From positions 372,001 to 436,000 of the forward strand of contig NW_026570237.1 in assembly GCF_019649055.1 (NCBI RefSeq): a stretch of 64,000 bases of DNA. The letters are read 5' to 3'. Under the pieces are notes generated by a model. The model searched no databases and was not told the DNA's origin. It saw only the letters and a program-made list of their open reading frames with translations. This document shows, one piece after another, positions 11,392 through 22,434 of the stretch (positions are counted from its first letter, which is position 1; each line of letters begins with the position of its first letter). A program made the position numbers and the translations under genes. The DNA comes from Paramacrobiotus metropolitanus (taxonomy: Eukaryota; Tardigrada; Eutardigrada; Parachela; Macrobiotidae).

Positions 11392-12811
11392 ACGAACGAT
11401 GAGCGAACGAACGTTTACTTGTGCCCTGTTTATTTTCCAAATGTTAAGTAATATTAGACACTTGTCGTTTTGTTTCCCAAGGGCCATGCCATTTTCTTAA
11501 CAACTTTGTGCTCCCGTCTGGGATGCAACAGGCACAAGCACATACAGCGGTAAAATAGAATTATATAAAAACTAACGTTCGCATTCTCGTCGTAGTTGCT
11601 TTATCTACGCCGCTTACGGAATGTCGGTAACATACAAGAGGGAATTTGCTGCGTAGGGTAGTGTGACGCGCAATCCAACACTGAAGAAAACACAACCAAA
11701 ACGGAAGGAAGAATGTTTATCAAAGTAAAGAACTATTCACATAAATTAAATATTACTCAAATTTATCTATATTTTAATCACTGACTACCGATGTCCAGTA
11801 AGCATTCAGAAGATCGGGGCAATCAAAATTGAATTCTGGTTCCCATGTCGAATCGGTTGTTGCGTAGCCCGCCCAATGGATCAATAATGATATATGCCAG
11901 ATAAATTAACATAATGGTTCATGACACGCGCAACTTCGAACTGTGTTTTTCTGTAAAATTAAATAACAGACTACCGCTTGTGCATATACGCCATATATTT
12001 CCTGATGACCTTTCAGGAGAGCGGCCGCTTCATCACATTTGATGACCTTTGTTCTAACCGGAAACGGACCTGCGACTCACCTGTAATGGACCTTTCTCAC
12101 ATACTTTTTGGGAAAGGAGCAATAATTACATGAGATATTAGTATCAATATTGACAGATTACGTGCGCACCTCCCCAGTCTTCGGTCGTTAAACGAAATCG
12201 CAGTAGGGAGACAGTGGCAACGATAATAAATAATGCATGAAATATTATACACGCTCCGTGGAAAAGAAATCCACCCTTAAGCCAAAAAGAATACTAAAAG
12301 AAAAAGAGCGATATCACGCCACGGACGAAGAAAAGATTAATCCAATTTAATCCGCGAAATAACAAGAATTCATACGCCAATACAGGGTGCAGATATTGAT
12401 GTGTTTGCACGGTTTGAGTAATTATGGACTTCAGCGATTATCCCGAGCAACAGCGATTATCGCGAGCAGTATGATGGTGTTTTCGTGGCCACTTTCCACC
12501 ACTTTACTTAGGCAACGGCATGGGAAGATTGTGAGTTGGGCAAAAGTTATCTACAGGTTAATAACCAGCTCTTTCCTCCAGTTTGACAATTCCACAGCAC
12601 TTTATCGTAACGTAGATCGATGCAAAAAATACAACAACACAGTCAAAATCATCGTAATCGTCAAGGCAAAAATTGATCAGTTCTAGTCTGGCTTCAGGAA
12701 AGTTTATTTGCAACCGAAATTCAAGTCGGATAGCGCGAATTGTTCATTCGCTTTCCATTTGTTTGCTCTAGGCGAAGGTCACTACCACGGCAATCCATGC
12801 ATCGCAGAGAG
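11392..12811. other. Intergenic, no gene recognised
   Basis: No exon supported on either strand. The open frame at 12387-12686 has no recognisable content. Confidence 0.35.
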
Positions 12812-13156
12812 TCATTTGGATATCTGTAACATAATATGATGTTTCACGGTTTCATTGCACTTTGACGATACTTTGTTTGGAAAATATCTGATAGTTTTGA
12901 ACGATGTGCTTAACATTGCCATCATCACGTCACGCGGCGCTCCGTATCCGGAGCCGGTAGCAACCGCGTCACATCCAAGCCCTGCGCCATTTACACTCTG
13001 TCGCATCTGATCGAAGGAATACGAATGGGAACAATTGGGGATGTTTTCCGGCGATATTCGCCCTGCCGGATGCCGGAAGACCATACAATGCCAGAAGATC
13101 GATCTAATAAAACGCACATTACCCCTGGGGAATAAGTAATCCTTGAGCACCCGCAA
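12812..13156 (-). CDS. Uncharacterised open reading frame
   Basis: A 114-codon minus-strand frame contains 'YSFDQMRQSVNGAGLGCDAV' and then 'GYGAPRDVMMAMLSTSF'. Gly-rich text and evenly used codons make this segment look coding, but the start is arbitrary, no domain is recognised and no splice sites could be tied to it. It may be an internal exon or a decayed gene piece. Confidence 0.2.
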   Translation of the reverse strand: MRVLKDYLFPRGNVRFIRSIFWHCMVFRHPAGRISPENIPNCSHSYSFDQMRQSVNGAGLGCDAVATGSGYGAPRDVMMAMLSTSFKTIRYFPNKVSSKCNETVKHHIMLQISK

Positions 13157-13247
13157 AGCACAGACGTGCCTTCAAAGACAAAACGGTCGATAGTGTACCC
13201 TAACAGGCATACTGCGCGAGAAAAGGTATTATAATTTTTGTATCACT

Positions 13248-13430
13248 TTAATGGTATTCATCTTGGATGCGATCGAAATCGAGGTGCACGGCATCCGGGT
13301 ATCCGTCCCCACCTGGAGGTGCGTTCGATTTGTCCAAATCTTGTACTGTATTTTCCTCGGAAGTGTAGGATCCCGAGGAAGGAGTACTTGTCCGTTTACA
13401 ACTGGTGTTCTGAAACGGACGAGAAAGCAC
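13248..13430 (-). CDS. Candidate C-terminal exon, unrecognised
   Basis: This frame reads 'SSGSYTSEENTVQDLDKSN' and then 'PDAVHLDFDRIQDEYH', followed by a stop. It looks like a flexible, phospho-site-rich protein tail and has better codon character than the two other frames across the same stretch. No upstream exon could be assigned, and the opposite strand is also open here. Confidence 0.2.
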   Translation of the reverse strand: MLSRPFQNTSCKRTSTPSSGSYTSEENTVQDLDKSNAPPGGDGYPDAVHLDFDRIQDEYH

Positions 13431-13751
13431 CGTGATCTATTTTTTTGCCGTTTGTACAGATCCACGGATTTCCGCAAATACTTGCGCATTAATATAATAT
13501 TTCAAAACATCCACCCATGCGTGTGCATATGCATTAATGCGAATTCCGAAGGAAAACCTTCGCTGTACGAATGTTGTTTAGCGCCGTAATCCTCCAGTAA
13601 TCTTATCCTGGAGCTTAATCGCAAAATCTCCATGATACTCATTCGCCCAGTAAACCAAGCCACTCCACAAAATTTTCTTTGGTCTCATTACGGACTCTAC
13701 GTGTGAGAACCTGCTCCTTATGGCACATTTTTTACTCTGACTGCACTGAGA

Positions 13752-14739
13752 GAATACAGGCTTTGTTTGCGCGACATCTACTTTTCGTCACAGACGTCAA
13801 GCTAGTTTCTGCAACCGAAGTTACGATGATCCTCCACCGGAAATTTTTCATAATGCTAGACAAACAACTATACGGTTCCAAGAACTTACACCACCTGCAA
13901 CTAATCGTGTCCCATTTCCAGAAAGAATGTTATCTAGTATTATTCAGGAATTAGATCAAGAAGAATTGTCAAATCGAGTAGTTACACCTCAGACCGCTAC
14001 CATACCTACAGACACAACACCTGCTAATTATCCGTTATCGATTACAACACTTTATTCCTATCTAGAATCAACTTTATCTCATGAACAACCGACAACATAT
14101 CAAACCGTTAGTGCAGAACAACAAGCTACGGAAAACGCTGTCATACTACAATATTAAGACCAGATTCGCCAATACCAGGGAATGGTGGATGACCTTCGTA
14201 GAAATATGGCAACTCAAGATGATAATTATTGAAGCAGTGAGCGACAAAGTAATCAACGAATCACAGATTTGTAAACAGCACTCAGACGGCGCCAGCCTCC
14301 AAATAGTGAACCACCTATTTTAACAACTACAACACGTAGACCATTTCATCCACCTAGGCCAGCAGCCTCTCATGTTCGCAACCCCAACGTGTTCCAACCA
14401 TTGAGACAGGCGGTGAATTCTTTTCAACCACCGAGACAAGCGGTCAATTCTTTTCAACCACCGAGACAAGCAATTAATTCTGATTTTCAACCTCATGTAT
14501 ACCAAACGACTCAAAGAATGATGTCAACTACAACAACAACAACACCACGGCCTTACTATTTTAGGCAGCAACAAACTATTCCTCGTCCATTATCCGTAAT
14601 ACTTCTTAAAGCAGGAAAACCTAAAGTCTCATCCGAAATTCACGATAACTTCCAGGGAATCGTGGATGGACGCCATAATGTAGGAGACAGAAGACAATCT
14701 GACGCCTTTCGCTATATCAATGCGCATTTCAATATTTAA
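13752..14739 (+). mobile_element. Broken P/Q/T-rich frame, gag-like or structural protein fossil
   Basis: One reading frame of roughly 330 codons with a few breaks. Order: an Arg-rich start; a Pro-rich stretch ('ELTPPATNRVPFPERMLSSI'); 'IQELDQEELSNRV'; a short coiled-coil-like piece; then a Pro/Arg/Gln-rich tail with three in-frame 10-residue repeats (FQPPRQAVNS type), a Thr run and a C-terminal segment ending 'YINAHFNI'. Coiled coil followed by a P/R/Q-rich tail suggests a nucleic-acid-binding structural protein of a retroelement or virus-like element. No Cys knuckle or protease is seen, so the family stays open. Confidence 0.3.
14391..14480 (+). repeat. Tandem repeat, 3 x 30 bp, in frame
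   Basis: Three consecutive 30-base units (14391-14420, 14421-14450, 14451-14480) share 'ttcaaccaccgagacaag' and each encodes a version of FQPPRQAVNS. Units 2 and 3 are closest to each other. The period is a multiple of three, so the frame is kept. Confidence 0.85.
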
Positions 14740-15089
14740 CTTACCACCAAACAGCAGTGGCTAATACCATTGCGCAGCGCAGTGGCTAATACCATTGCGC
14801 ACCGCGGTTATGAATGGGTTGGTTTTAGTCGTACTATCGCATTCGTTAACCGGGGATATGAATAATAACAGCGTTATGATCATCATGGTGGAAAGCGCAG
14901 GTAAGTGAAACATCTTTCGTCAAACTACTGTGTTCCCCTTAAGTGAGATAAAGTAGACAGAGGAAGAATACTCGTACTAAGAAGTAGGAATTGTTGGAAA
15001 ATTTAATTGGCCATAAATGGCCCGCGCTCAAGCTCTGACTCTGACCGCCCAAACTCTGACTACTCACTACGCACCCTTGAACCTGGGCA
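14740..15089. other. Intergenic with a short duplication
   Basis: 'agtggctaataccattgcgca' (21 bases, shown here only as a marker of position 14756-14800) occurs twice, 23 bases apart. No gene is seen. Confidence 0.5.
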
Positions 15090-15420
15090 ATAAATATCAA
15101 GCGTCCCGCGTCCGCAAAGATTTTGCAGAATCCAGACAGCTCACCATTTCGGCAGCTTAAAATGATGTTCCGGCTTTGTGACACATGTGTACTGGGAGAA
15201 CCACAGTGATCACAACTCGTACCAAACGTTCGCCGTGGTTCGGACACAGTTGTATGTCTTTATCTGGCAAGGCACAATTATGAATATTACTTTGCTGGAA
15301 TGCCAACTTAGAGCCGAGTTTCTTAAAATCTGCGCTGCACTCTCTGCATAGATCAAACTCAATGCCATTTTTGCATATGATAATAAAGCCACGAACTCCG
15401 CTTTTGCTGTGGCACTAAAA
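15090..15420 (-). pseudogene. Cysteine-rich (zinc-binding-like) fragment
   Basis: On the minus strand, about 15395-15215 reads 'GIEFDLCRECSADFKKLGSK' and goes on to 'ALPDKDIQLCPNHGERL'. A second frame (about 15240-15090) reads 'FGTSCDHCGSPSTHVSQSR' and then 'CRNGELSGFCKIFADAG'. C..C and C..H spacings in both parts suggest one zinc-binding domain split by a one-base slip near 15235. No family is recognised. It could be host-derived. Confidence 0.3.
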
Positions 15421-15642
15421 TTTGCTACCCATAGCAACTGGTGCATCCAGCTACATATTGTTTAAATTGTAGCTGCGTAAACAAAGTGGATAAATTTGGA
15501 AAACGCGAGCTTCCATACAAAGGAATTTTGAAAATGATTCACATGGTTAATCCGCAGAGCTCAGACGATTCATTCAAAACAGGACTGACTCGATCCGTAC
15601 CAGGATCGTATTGCGCAACAAGTTGCGCAAATCAGTCAACAT

Positions 15643-16442
15643 TAAGTAGGTTGCGTTTTGCACGGCCGGACGATTAACGGCAAAATTAACGACAGTTTTG
15701 GCGTTGTTAATTTAAGGCCCCGGTGATTCGCATAAGAGGTTGCGTTATGCACTAAACAATTAACAGCGATAGATATTAGCGTGGCGAACTGTTGTGTTTT
15801 GACAGTCATTTTTTAATTTTTTGTATCGATACCGAAACGATTTCATGTTGCACCGTGAAAGTAACAGAATAAAGATTTTTTGTGGTAGAAAAACATAAGG
15901 TTAACACGTGTATGAACGTTTTCACGCAAACACTATTCTAAAGCAGTGTTATCCACTTATTCCATTCTTGAATGCAGGACTTCGTTTCTCAGAGGCCTCA
16001 GTACAGTCTCCGTACACTGCTACTCCAATAGTAAACTACTCGAATTACTGTATTTTATTATCTGGAATAATTTTTACAATTGTGAAAGTTAAAGTAAAAA
16101 GTAAGCCATATAAGTGAAAAGTTTAAAGAGACCATTGGCAGCACTAACATTCGAGCAGTACTGTTGTGATTTTCGAAAAATTCGAGTCGAGTGGGCAACT
16201 CAGGATTGAATGCCCAGGCAGAAATTCACTGGGTACACTGTCTCGCCTGCGCAGTCTTCGTGCTCAATGGTCTATATGGGCCCAGTCGTTCATTACTAAA
16301 TTTCAACGTCGTTATTAACGAAACGATACCCCCTTCGTTTCGTTAATAACGACGGGTACTGCCGTTTAAACGTTCGTAAATTGTACTCCGTCGTTAATTC
16401 TATCGTCAATCGTACCCCTTCGTTGATACCGCAACCTGCTTA
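15643..16442. mobile_element. Putative non-autonomous DNA element with TA ends
   Basis: The ends form an inverted pair, 'agtaggttgcg' at 15645-15655 and 'cgcaacctgct' at 16430-16440, each followed by TA as expected for a TA target duplication (Tc1/mariner type). Inside are repeated 'taacgacg/cgtcgtta' motifs, another 'aggttgcgt' near 15738 and a perfect inner inverted repeat at 16307-16354. No transposase frame is present. Termini are short, so the boundaries are tentative. Confidence 0.45.
16307..16354. repeat. Perfect inverted repeat, 19-bp arms
   Basis: 'cgtcgttattaacgaaacg' (16307-16325) pairs perfectly with 'cgtttcgttaataacgacg' (16336-16354) across a 10-base loop. It lies inside the putative TA element at 15643-16442. 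Confidence 0.85.
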
Positions 16443-16821
16443 TTATTTGGTGCTCTGGACCGCAAGCGTGGCTGATGGACAGTCCAGTCGCCAGCTTAAT
16501 CTATAAGCCGCAACACACGTCAGGGGTCGGTTAGGCTACCGCAACAGGGCTTATAAACCGTGCTGCGGCCGTCTGTGCTAGCCTGACCCTAGCACTGGCT
16601 GCGGCTCGTTGCTGCGTGTTGCGGCTTATAACCCGTGTTGCGGCGTTGCAGCAGCATGGTTTGACATGCTGTTTGTATTTGTGCACATGATGCTGCGGTC
16701 GTTGCGGATTCTTGTCCAAAACGAGACATTGACGATTACAGCCGAACTGTGTACAGATTGAGCCACTTCTCGCTATTAGTACTGTAACACGAGCGCATTT
16801 TTGCCGTTCCGGGTTATCGCG

Positions 16822-16882
16822 AAGTTATAATTGTGTGAGGATGCCATATAGCCTATATGGCATCCTCACACATTTATAACTT
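16822..16882. repeat. Near-perfect palindrome, 30-bp arms, 1-bp centre
   Basis: The left arm 16822-16851 and right arm 16853-16882 are complementary with one mismatch around the single base 16852. The core 'gtgtgaggatgccatatag' meets its complement directly. A partial third copy of the arm end ('acacatttataact') follows at about 16886-16899. It could be a tiny MITE or cruciform. It encodes nothing. Confidence 0.85.
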
Positions 16883-17110
16883 TAACACATTTATAACTGT
16901 CCTATATGATATAGGATGAATGAAAAATCGCACTTCACGATGTATTTTATCTGTCCGTTTAGTCGGGATGTAATTAGCGTCCGCTGTTAGTAAGCATAAT
17001 ACTCGTACAAAAAAAAATTAATATTGTTTAAACTTTGCGTATAATTACTCTAAGTGAAGTAATAGCACGTGAACTCAATCACGTAACATTTGATTTCTAC
17101 ACGAAATCAT

Positions 17111-17169
17111 TGGCATTTTTGCTGCTGTTAAAGTAGTTTTTGTTGGCATTTTTGCTGCTGTTAAAGTAG
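17111..17169. repeat. Direct repeat, two 26-bp copies
   Basis: The sequence starting 'tggcatttttgctgctgtta' occurs at 17111-17136 and again at 17144-17169, a 33-base period. A recent slippage duplication is likely. Confidence 0.85.
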
Positions 17170-17948
17170 GAGATGGGAGAGCGAGAGCCGCCGATGTTCT
17201 GCGGTTTGGTGCAACTAATGAATGCTTAATTCCGGCTACACCCGGATTTTAACCATTACCGGAATATACAACACAACGATCGCACATCGAATTTTACAGA
17301 TGTATGAATACAAGCAGTATAGGATAAAAATAGGTTTGGCTTGTTAGCGTCTACCACCATCAGAAGAATGTAGCCTCCCACGCTCCGCTCTCAACCTTCC
17401 AGTCTCCCAACCTTCCTGTTTCCTGCCTTCGAAGCCTTCTAGCCTTTATACGTTATATCACTGACTTCCATATGCATGTAGCAATGCAACATCAAGGAAC
17501 ACTAGTCTGACGGGTATATGGGCGTGTTTAAAAACACAGAAAATGAAGACATTGGAAATATTTAGAACTTAGATGCCTTTTAAGAAGTATTGGAAACAAG
17601 GACGTACAGGGTCTGCTTCCACTGCCTTCGCGAAGCACTTCAGATAATACAATCGGGTGAGCTAAGACCGTGTTTAATGAACCACCTTGATATGCCCAGA
17701 TGTCTCTCCCTAGACGTTTTCACCCAGACGTTCCTCTCCAATTGTTTCTCCCCAGATGTAGCTCCCCAAATGTCTCTTTCCAGATGGCTCGCCGAGATGT
17801 CTCTCCCAAAATGCCTCCCCAGATGGCGAGCATATATGATTGCCTATTTTTGCGTGGTCCTAGGCCCTTTTACTTTCTTTCGGTTTCGTACGGAAACTTC
17901 ATGACTGGTTGAGAAAATGTGGTTTTTAAAGGACGATTCTGTTTTTTT
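17170..17948. other. Intergenic with degenerate 'cccagatgtctc' repeats
   Basis: From about 17693 to 17830 a motif like 'cccagatgtctctcc' recurs six to eight times with 15-25 base spacing and decay. The open frames across it are shadows of this repeat. Nothing else is recognised. Confidence 0.4.
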
Positions 17949-18200
17949 TTAAAGAAACCATGAATCCGCCTTCGCCACCGCGGTATTTTGATTGTAATTC
18001 ACAAATTGTTCTCCCGTAATCGTACACTTACTGATATTCTGAGTATGGACGTTTGCTAAAATCGCCTCGCATAAAGGTCCGCAGGGAACCCTTCCAGGCT
18101 CTGAACAACAGCCGCTGTCTTTTATCCCTACCATATGGTTCGCGATAACATCGTCTGAGAAAATTATCCCGTAATATCTAGCATACAGCAACCAACACAA
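17949..18200 (-). CDS. Candidate Cys-rich exon, unrecognised
   Basis: The minus-strand frame reads 'NHMVGIKDSGCCSEPGRV' and 'PCGPLCEAILANVHTQNIS'. A good donor (GTAAGT) follows that segment near 18031. The Cys spacing GCC....PC...C is typical of secreted proteins and faintly recalls the end of GDSL-type esterases, but this is not firm. No neighbouring exon was found. Confidence 0.22.
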   Translation of the reverse strand: MCWLLYARYYGIIFSDDVIANHMVGIKDSGCCSEPGRVPCGPLCEAILANVHTQNISKCTITGEQFVNYNQNTAVAKADSWFL

Positions 18201-19940
18201 ACGAACGGTCTATTACAGAATCACAAAATACATACTACGGTGACCCTCGTCCTATCTGTGTTGACAAAGCCCTACCAACGCTAAATAAAGGAATAAAATA
18301 AAATTTTCAGTATAAACGGGAAAATTAGCAGTTCTCTTAAATGATTGCTTTTCGGAATTTGGTAATTTTTATCACATGGTTTTTTCGAAATCGCTTCTAG
18401 CGCAAAATTGGTAGACCGCAGTCAAATAAATCAGTATAGAGCAAGCACAGCGCGTATGCAGTTATTCCGCTGGCCGTGCTAAAAACAGTGAAGTTTATAT
18501 ATATTCTGATTTGACACAACTCCAGGCATTTTTGTCCTGTCATATGGCTTATAATCAAAAAGAAAACCAAATAATCTCCTAAAAACAGATCCAGGCTAAA
18601 AAATTAAGTTACCACATTCTCATTTCTGCTAGCTACGCAGCAAAGACTTAGTCATCTTCCTGAAACAATCGGTGACAAAGTCACTTGCAGCGCTTTTGCA
18701 TTAACAGGACCAGTGATCATATTTCAAAATGGTTATTGCCTTTAGTACTGTAACTAAAAAGTGTAGCTGTGCCTTCTCAGAAAAGGTTTTTATGAGCACA
18801 AAGGATTGTCTAAAGACGCAACTGTCTAATAACTAAAAGCAGTAGAGCTACTGCAAGAAAAAGATTTTTAGCATGCCAGGAGGCATGTCAAGAAGACGGC
18901 TTTCGATGCGGTCGAACGCGTTGTTGCTTTATCCAAACTGCTGATAAGGAATTGTTTGTAATGCCGGGGCTAGAAACTGATTGACTGGGTAGCAGTAGCG
19001 TGGCAACGAACAAAAGGCTTCACTCCAAAAGGTCATGTATAATGAACAAATAGGGGCTTATTAACAACGCATCAGCGCTAAAGGGAGGTTCGATGAAAAT
19101 CTCGTGACTAAAGATCTGCTTCGGTACAATCTGGGGCAATGGAAACTGTGTTTCACATATAGGTGAACCCTGGGACGCGCACGCACCAAGAGCATTCGTC
19201 TAGAACACGAAAGGGAAAATGGAGTAAAATGAGATCAAAACGTTTTTCGACAAGCCTGAGTATGAAGTTCTTGCGCCATAAACCGCAATCCCCGCTAAGC
19301 CGAAGTGCAGACTAGATTTCGAATTCCAGTGAGCGCTAATGATAAACACTGCGGAGGGCCGAATGCATTGCGGCGGAAAGGCTGCACTGCCGTAACCTTT
19401 TTTCTTGGTCCGGAACCGGTTTTGACCCAGCTGAGGGTAGGACTAAAACGTTGCAGGACATCGAGAAACAAAAAGAACTATTTTGTCGTTGAAAACCGAC
19501 CCTACAAAAATACACAAAAACTGCTTAACCTTTGTTTGCTGTAAAGATCGCATGGATCTCTCAAACGCAAGGTAGGCTGCTGCATTTGCCAAACAGTGTA
19601 AAGGCAATTTCAGAAGACGGAAATCTACCTGGTCCGAGTGAATTTCTCAGCAGGACCTTCTTCGATTCCGAAGGTTGCTGCTGTTCCAGTTTCTTGGGAA
19701 TCCGTAAGGTATTGTAGATCTTCCCCGCTGTAATTTCCCAATTAAGATGTTTGCATATCCTAGTAATGCTACCATTGCGATTCTTCTTTAAAATTGGTGC
19801 TTTGCGAAGATGGGCTCGAACGCTCGAACAAACAGCATTGCCAATTTGATTCCGATCTTGCTTCTGCAACTTCTCGTCCCCGCTTTAGCAGAAATGTGGA
19901 ATTATTAACATTTACATCATATTTGGGTGCGCAGTCACAG
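18201..19940. other. Intergenic, no gene recognised
   Basis: There are no supported exons at 18201-19560. A minus-strand frame at 19561-19869 with 'HLNWEITAGKIYNTLRIPKK' looks weakly coding, but no family is recognised. It ends next to the TTAA of the second palindromic element. Confidence 0.3.
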
Positions 19941-20619
19941 TTAAGGGAAGTGGGCCGGTGCATGGCGCCAAATTCGTGTACATGCGCGAAAACTTTCACT
20001 TTCGCGCACTCCCCAACGCATTTTTGTTTCGGTTTATGACGTTTTGTAGCCAGTAGATTTGTATACACTGGCGTGAAAACCGTTACAACATCGGTTCGGG
20101 AGTTATGGCTGTTAGAAAATTCCAAAAAGTTTAAATGCATTTAGGTGTACCAAAAGTCTCATTATGAACCGATCTCCCTCAAATTTTGCTTGTAAATGCG
20201 CCTGTCCATGAAGACCGTTTTTACACCGATCCAGACTTCCATGATGTTTTTCAAATTTTAAAATGAACTTTAAAATTTTTGAAATTCATTTTAAAATCTG
20301 AAAAACATACTAGAACAGTGGATCGGTGTAAAAACGTTCTTCGTGGTTATGTGCATTTACGTGCAAAAATTGAGGGTGATCGGTCCATAATGAGACTTTT
20401 GGTACACCTGAATGCATTTAAACTTTTTGGAATTTTCTAACAGCCATAACTCCCGAACCGGATGTTGCGTGCACAAACGGTTTTAACACCAGCGTAAACA
20501 AGTCTTTTGGCTACAGAATGTCATAAACCGAAACAAAAATATATTTGGTGGTGCGCGAAAGTTCAAGTTTTCGTGCATGTACACGAATTTGGTACCATGT
20601 ACCGGCCCACTTCCCTTAA
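19941..20619. mobile_element. Palindromic non-autonomous DNA element, TTAA-flanked (copy B)
   Basis: The same family as the element at 3177-3859. The palindrome 19945-20615 has GGG...CCC ends and TTAA on both sides (19941-19944, 20616-20619). It shares the arm landmarks 'taccaaaagtctcattatg' and 'aaactttttggaatttt', and the AT-rich centre (near 20280). Its length is within a few bases of copy A. The arms differ from copy A by many substitutions, so the two copies are not recent duplicates of each other. Confidence 0.85.
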
Positions 20620-20677
20620 CGCTAAAGGAGTAAAATCAAAAGGTAAAATTACAGACCGAAATCCAGGCTTTCATCTT

Positions 20678-21275
20678 TTACTCGACACAAGGATGTATAA
20701 ATAAATTCATGGCAACAGTAAGCAAATCGCCCAGTATAACTAAGTCGCGCAGTGGAAGACGGAACGACAGCACATAGTTGGTCATGTTGACAGTATAAGT
20801 GTGGCGGATCCAGAGGCCAATCTCAACTCGTGCCAGAGCGTATCCGGCGTCCAGGACGTCAGTCCTAATGGCCTGTCGTAACTGAATCAAGTTAAGAATA
20901 GTACCGTCCGCTCGGAGCTTGCGCAGTGAATCTGCTTCCTGTACGACATACGTTCCGTCTAAATGGAGTTGTTTATTCAAAAAACCGCTGGCGATGGTGT
21001 ATTCTAGGAACGATTTGCCTCGCACAGCCGTAAATTGGCGGTGTCGAAGCATCTTTCGCGGTTACCAACTTGGACTCCATGTAGGAGTCGTAAAGTTTCA
21101 GCCGGGTGGCAAAGCGCATTTTCTCCTTGATGCGGACAGTATATAACTTGCCATTAATGAGCAGTCCAATTCTTGGATGTAGGACAATATAAACTTTTTT
21201 GTCGCGCTTGGGAAGCGATTTATCTCGATAATCCATACGCTGTTTTTTTGAATTCTGAGCTCTTATCCGATTCAA
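20678..21275 (-). mobile_element. Polinton-like remnant 1: unrecognised downstream protein part
   Basis: Two overlapping minus-strand frames carry well-formed protein text. The first contains 'KVYIVLHPRIGLLINGKLYT'. The second contains 'FLEYTIASGFLNKQLHLDG' and 'VLDAGYALARVEIGLWIRHT'. A short segment ('SDKSSEF', then 'K[ST]LPK', then 'IVL') also occurs downstream of the acidic protein near 42.6 kb, which ties it to the element. Beta-rich text without a known motif. It could be a structural protein. Confidence 0.35.
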
Positions 21276-21392
21276 CTTCTACATGAACATCCGCAAGAGC
21301 TGCTGGTCTCTGTACTGCATTCGGTAAGTAGAACAATATGCAAACTCGTCTTCATCATCATACTAGTCATCATACTCGTCTTCATCTTCATA

Positions 21393-21644
21393 CTAGTCAC
21401 TCGCCTTGGATCCCAAAGTGGTTAACATCCCTTTGTGTGTCGTGCAGATGACTTTGTAGCGCTGACCTGTATCCTGATAGCAATCAAACATCTCAGCCGA
21501 ATTACTGAGTCTCGCACTGGTACTACCACTGTGCACACTTCCAAACTCAGTCACATCACGCAAACCACTGATTTCCTGATCAGGACTGACAATATAGCCC
21601 ACAGCATGAGGATCAACTTCCGCTAAGAAACGATGCGTTTCCAA
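21393..21644 (-). mobile_element. Polinton-like remnant 1: acidic element protein
   Basis: The open frame shares the core 'ETH..[LI]AEVD.HAV..I..PD.EI' and, further on, 'S.EMFDC.Q..G.R[YF]' with the protein at 42739-43140. The function is unknown. Conservation between two otherwise decayed copies says it was a real element gene. Not in any family I can name. Confidence 0.5.
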
Positions 21645-22212
21645 TCTGACTCATCCGCAAAATTAGCACTCGAATCACTGCTAGACTACTACTAGAACTA
21701 CTAGAAAACCGTAATACGGGTCAGCTGAACCTTCTTGATTAGCAACATAGGTTCAGCTTTAATTGTTTGGCGAGACAATTTTTCGTTTTGCCTAATTGTG
21801 GGCTACCGCTATTTTAGCCTCACTTGCCCGATCCAGTGAACCGTCCCGGGGACACAGATATTTACCACAGATATTAAGCACAGCTTCCGCAAAGCAGGCA
21901 CACTCCTGGATGTCCGATCTGCCATGCTCCGTCACCTACTCGAAATGCGGGCGGGAGCTCGCGCGCGGGAGCACGGCGGCAACTGCGATGCGGGAGAGAT
22001 AGCCTGATTGGCAGAGAGGGCGGAGCGCTGAACAAAGGAAGGGATGCCGGGAGGGGTGTGCCTGGACGATTAGTAGGACATTCCTGCAATCAAGCTTTAA
22101 AAAACTATGAAGATATTTATCCAAACCAACAGTTTTCCCGCTCCATAGAGTTGTAGCTGATATGGCTTCGTGTGGAGAGATATGACAGAGGGTACGATTT
22201 TAAACTTACGAT

Positions 22213-22434
22213 ACCGGATCCGTCGACGACGATTCCACTCCAACTGCGGACATCATCCACGATTCTATCACCGTGATCACAAAATACGGCGCCGATAAAA
22301 ATAAATACGACAGGATTATGATAACTATGTTGACGATTTTTTTAAAACTGCGACACCGACGCATCCAAGCAACGTGGTCACCTTCCGTACGCCGCTTCAG
22401 TCGCGTCCATTGCCAAAAGTACGCGCTCCTGAAA
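22213..22434 (-). CDS. Possible rhodopsin-type GPCR exon (loop 3 and helix 6)
   Basis: A minus-strand frame between an acceptor ('ttttcag', ending about 22435) and an excellent donor (GTAAGT at 22212-22207). It starts basic ('WQWTRLKRRTEGDHVAW...RRCRSFKK'), like a third intracellular loop. A 24-residue hydrophobic helix follows, containing 'ILSYLFLSAPYFVITVIESW', which resembles helix 6 (F/L-x-x-W/A-P-Y-x-x) of peptide-type receptors. Helix 7 with NPxxY was not found downstream, and helix 5 not upstream, so the call rests on one exon. Confidence 0.3.

Noticed and set aside
19769-20140. Minus-strand 123-codon frame as a gene
   Set aside because: Most of it is inside palindromic copy B and is similar in wording to frames in copy A, so it is repeat-derived.
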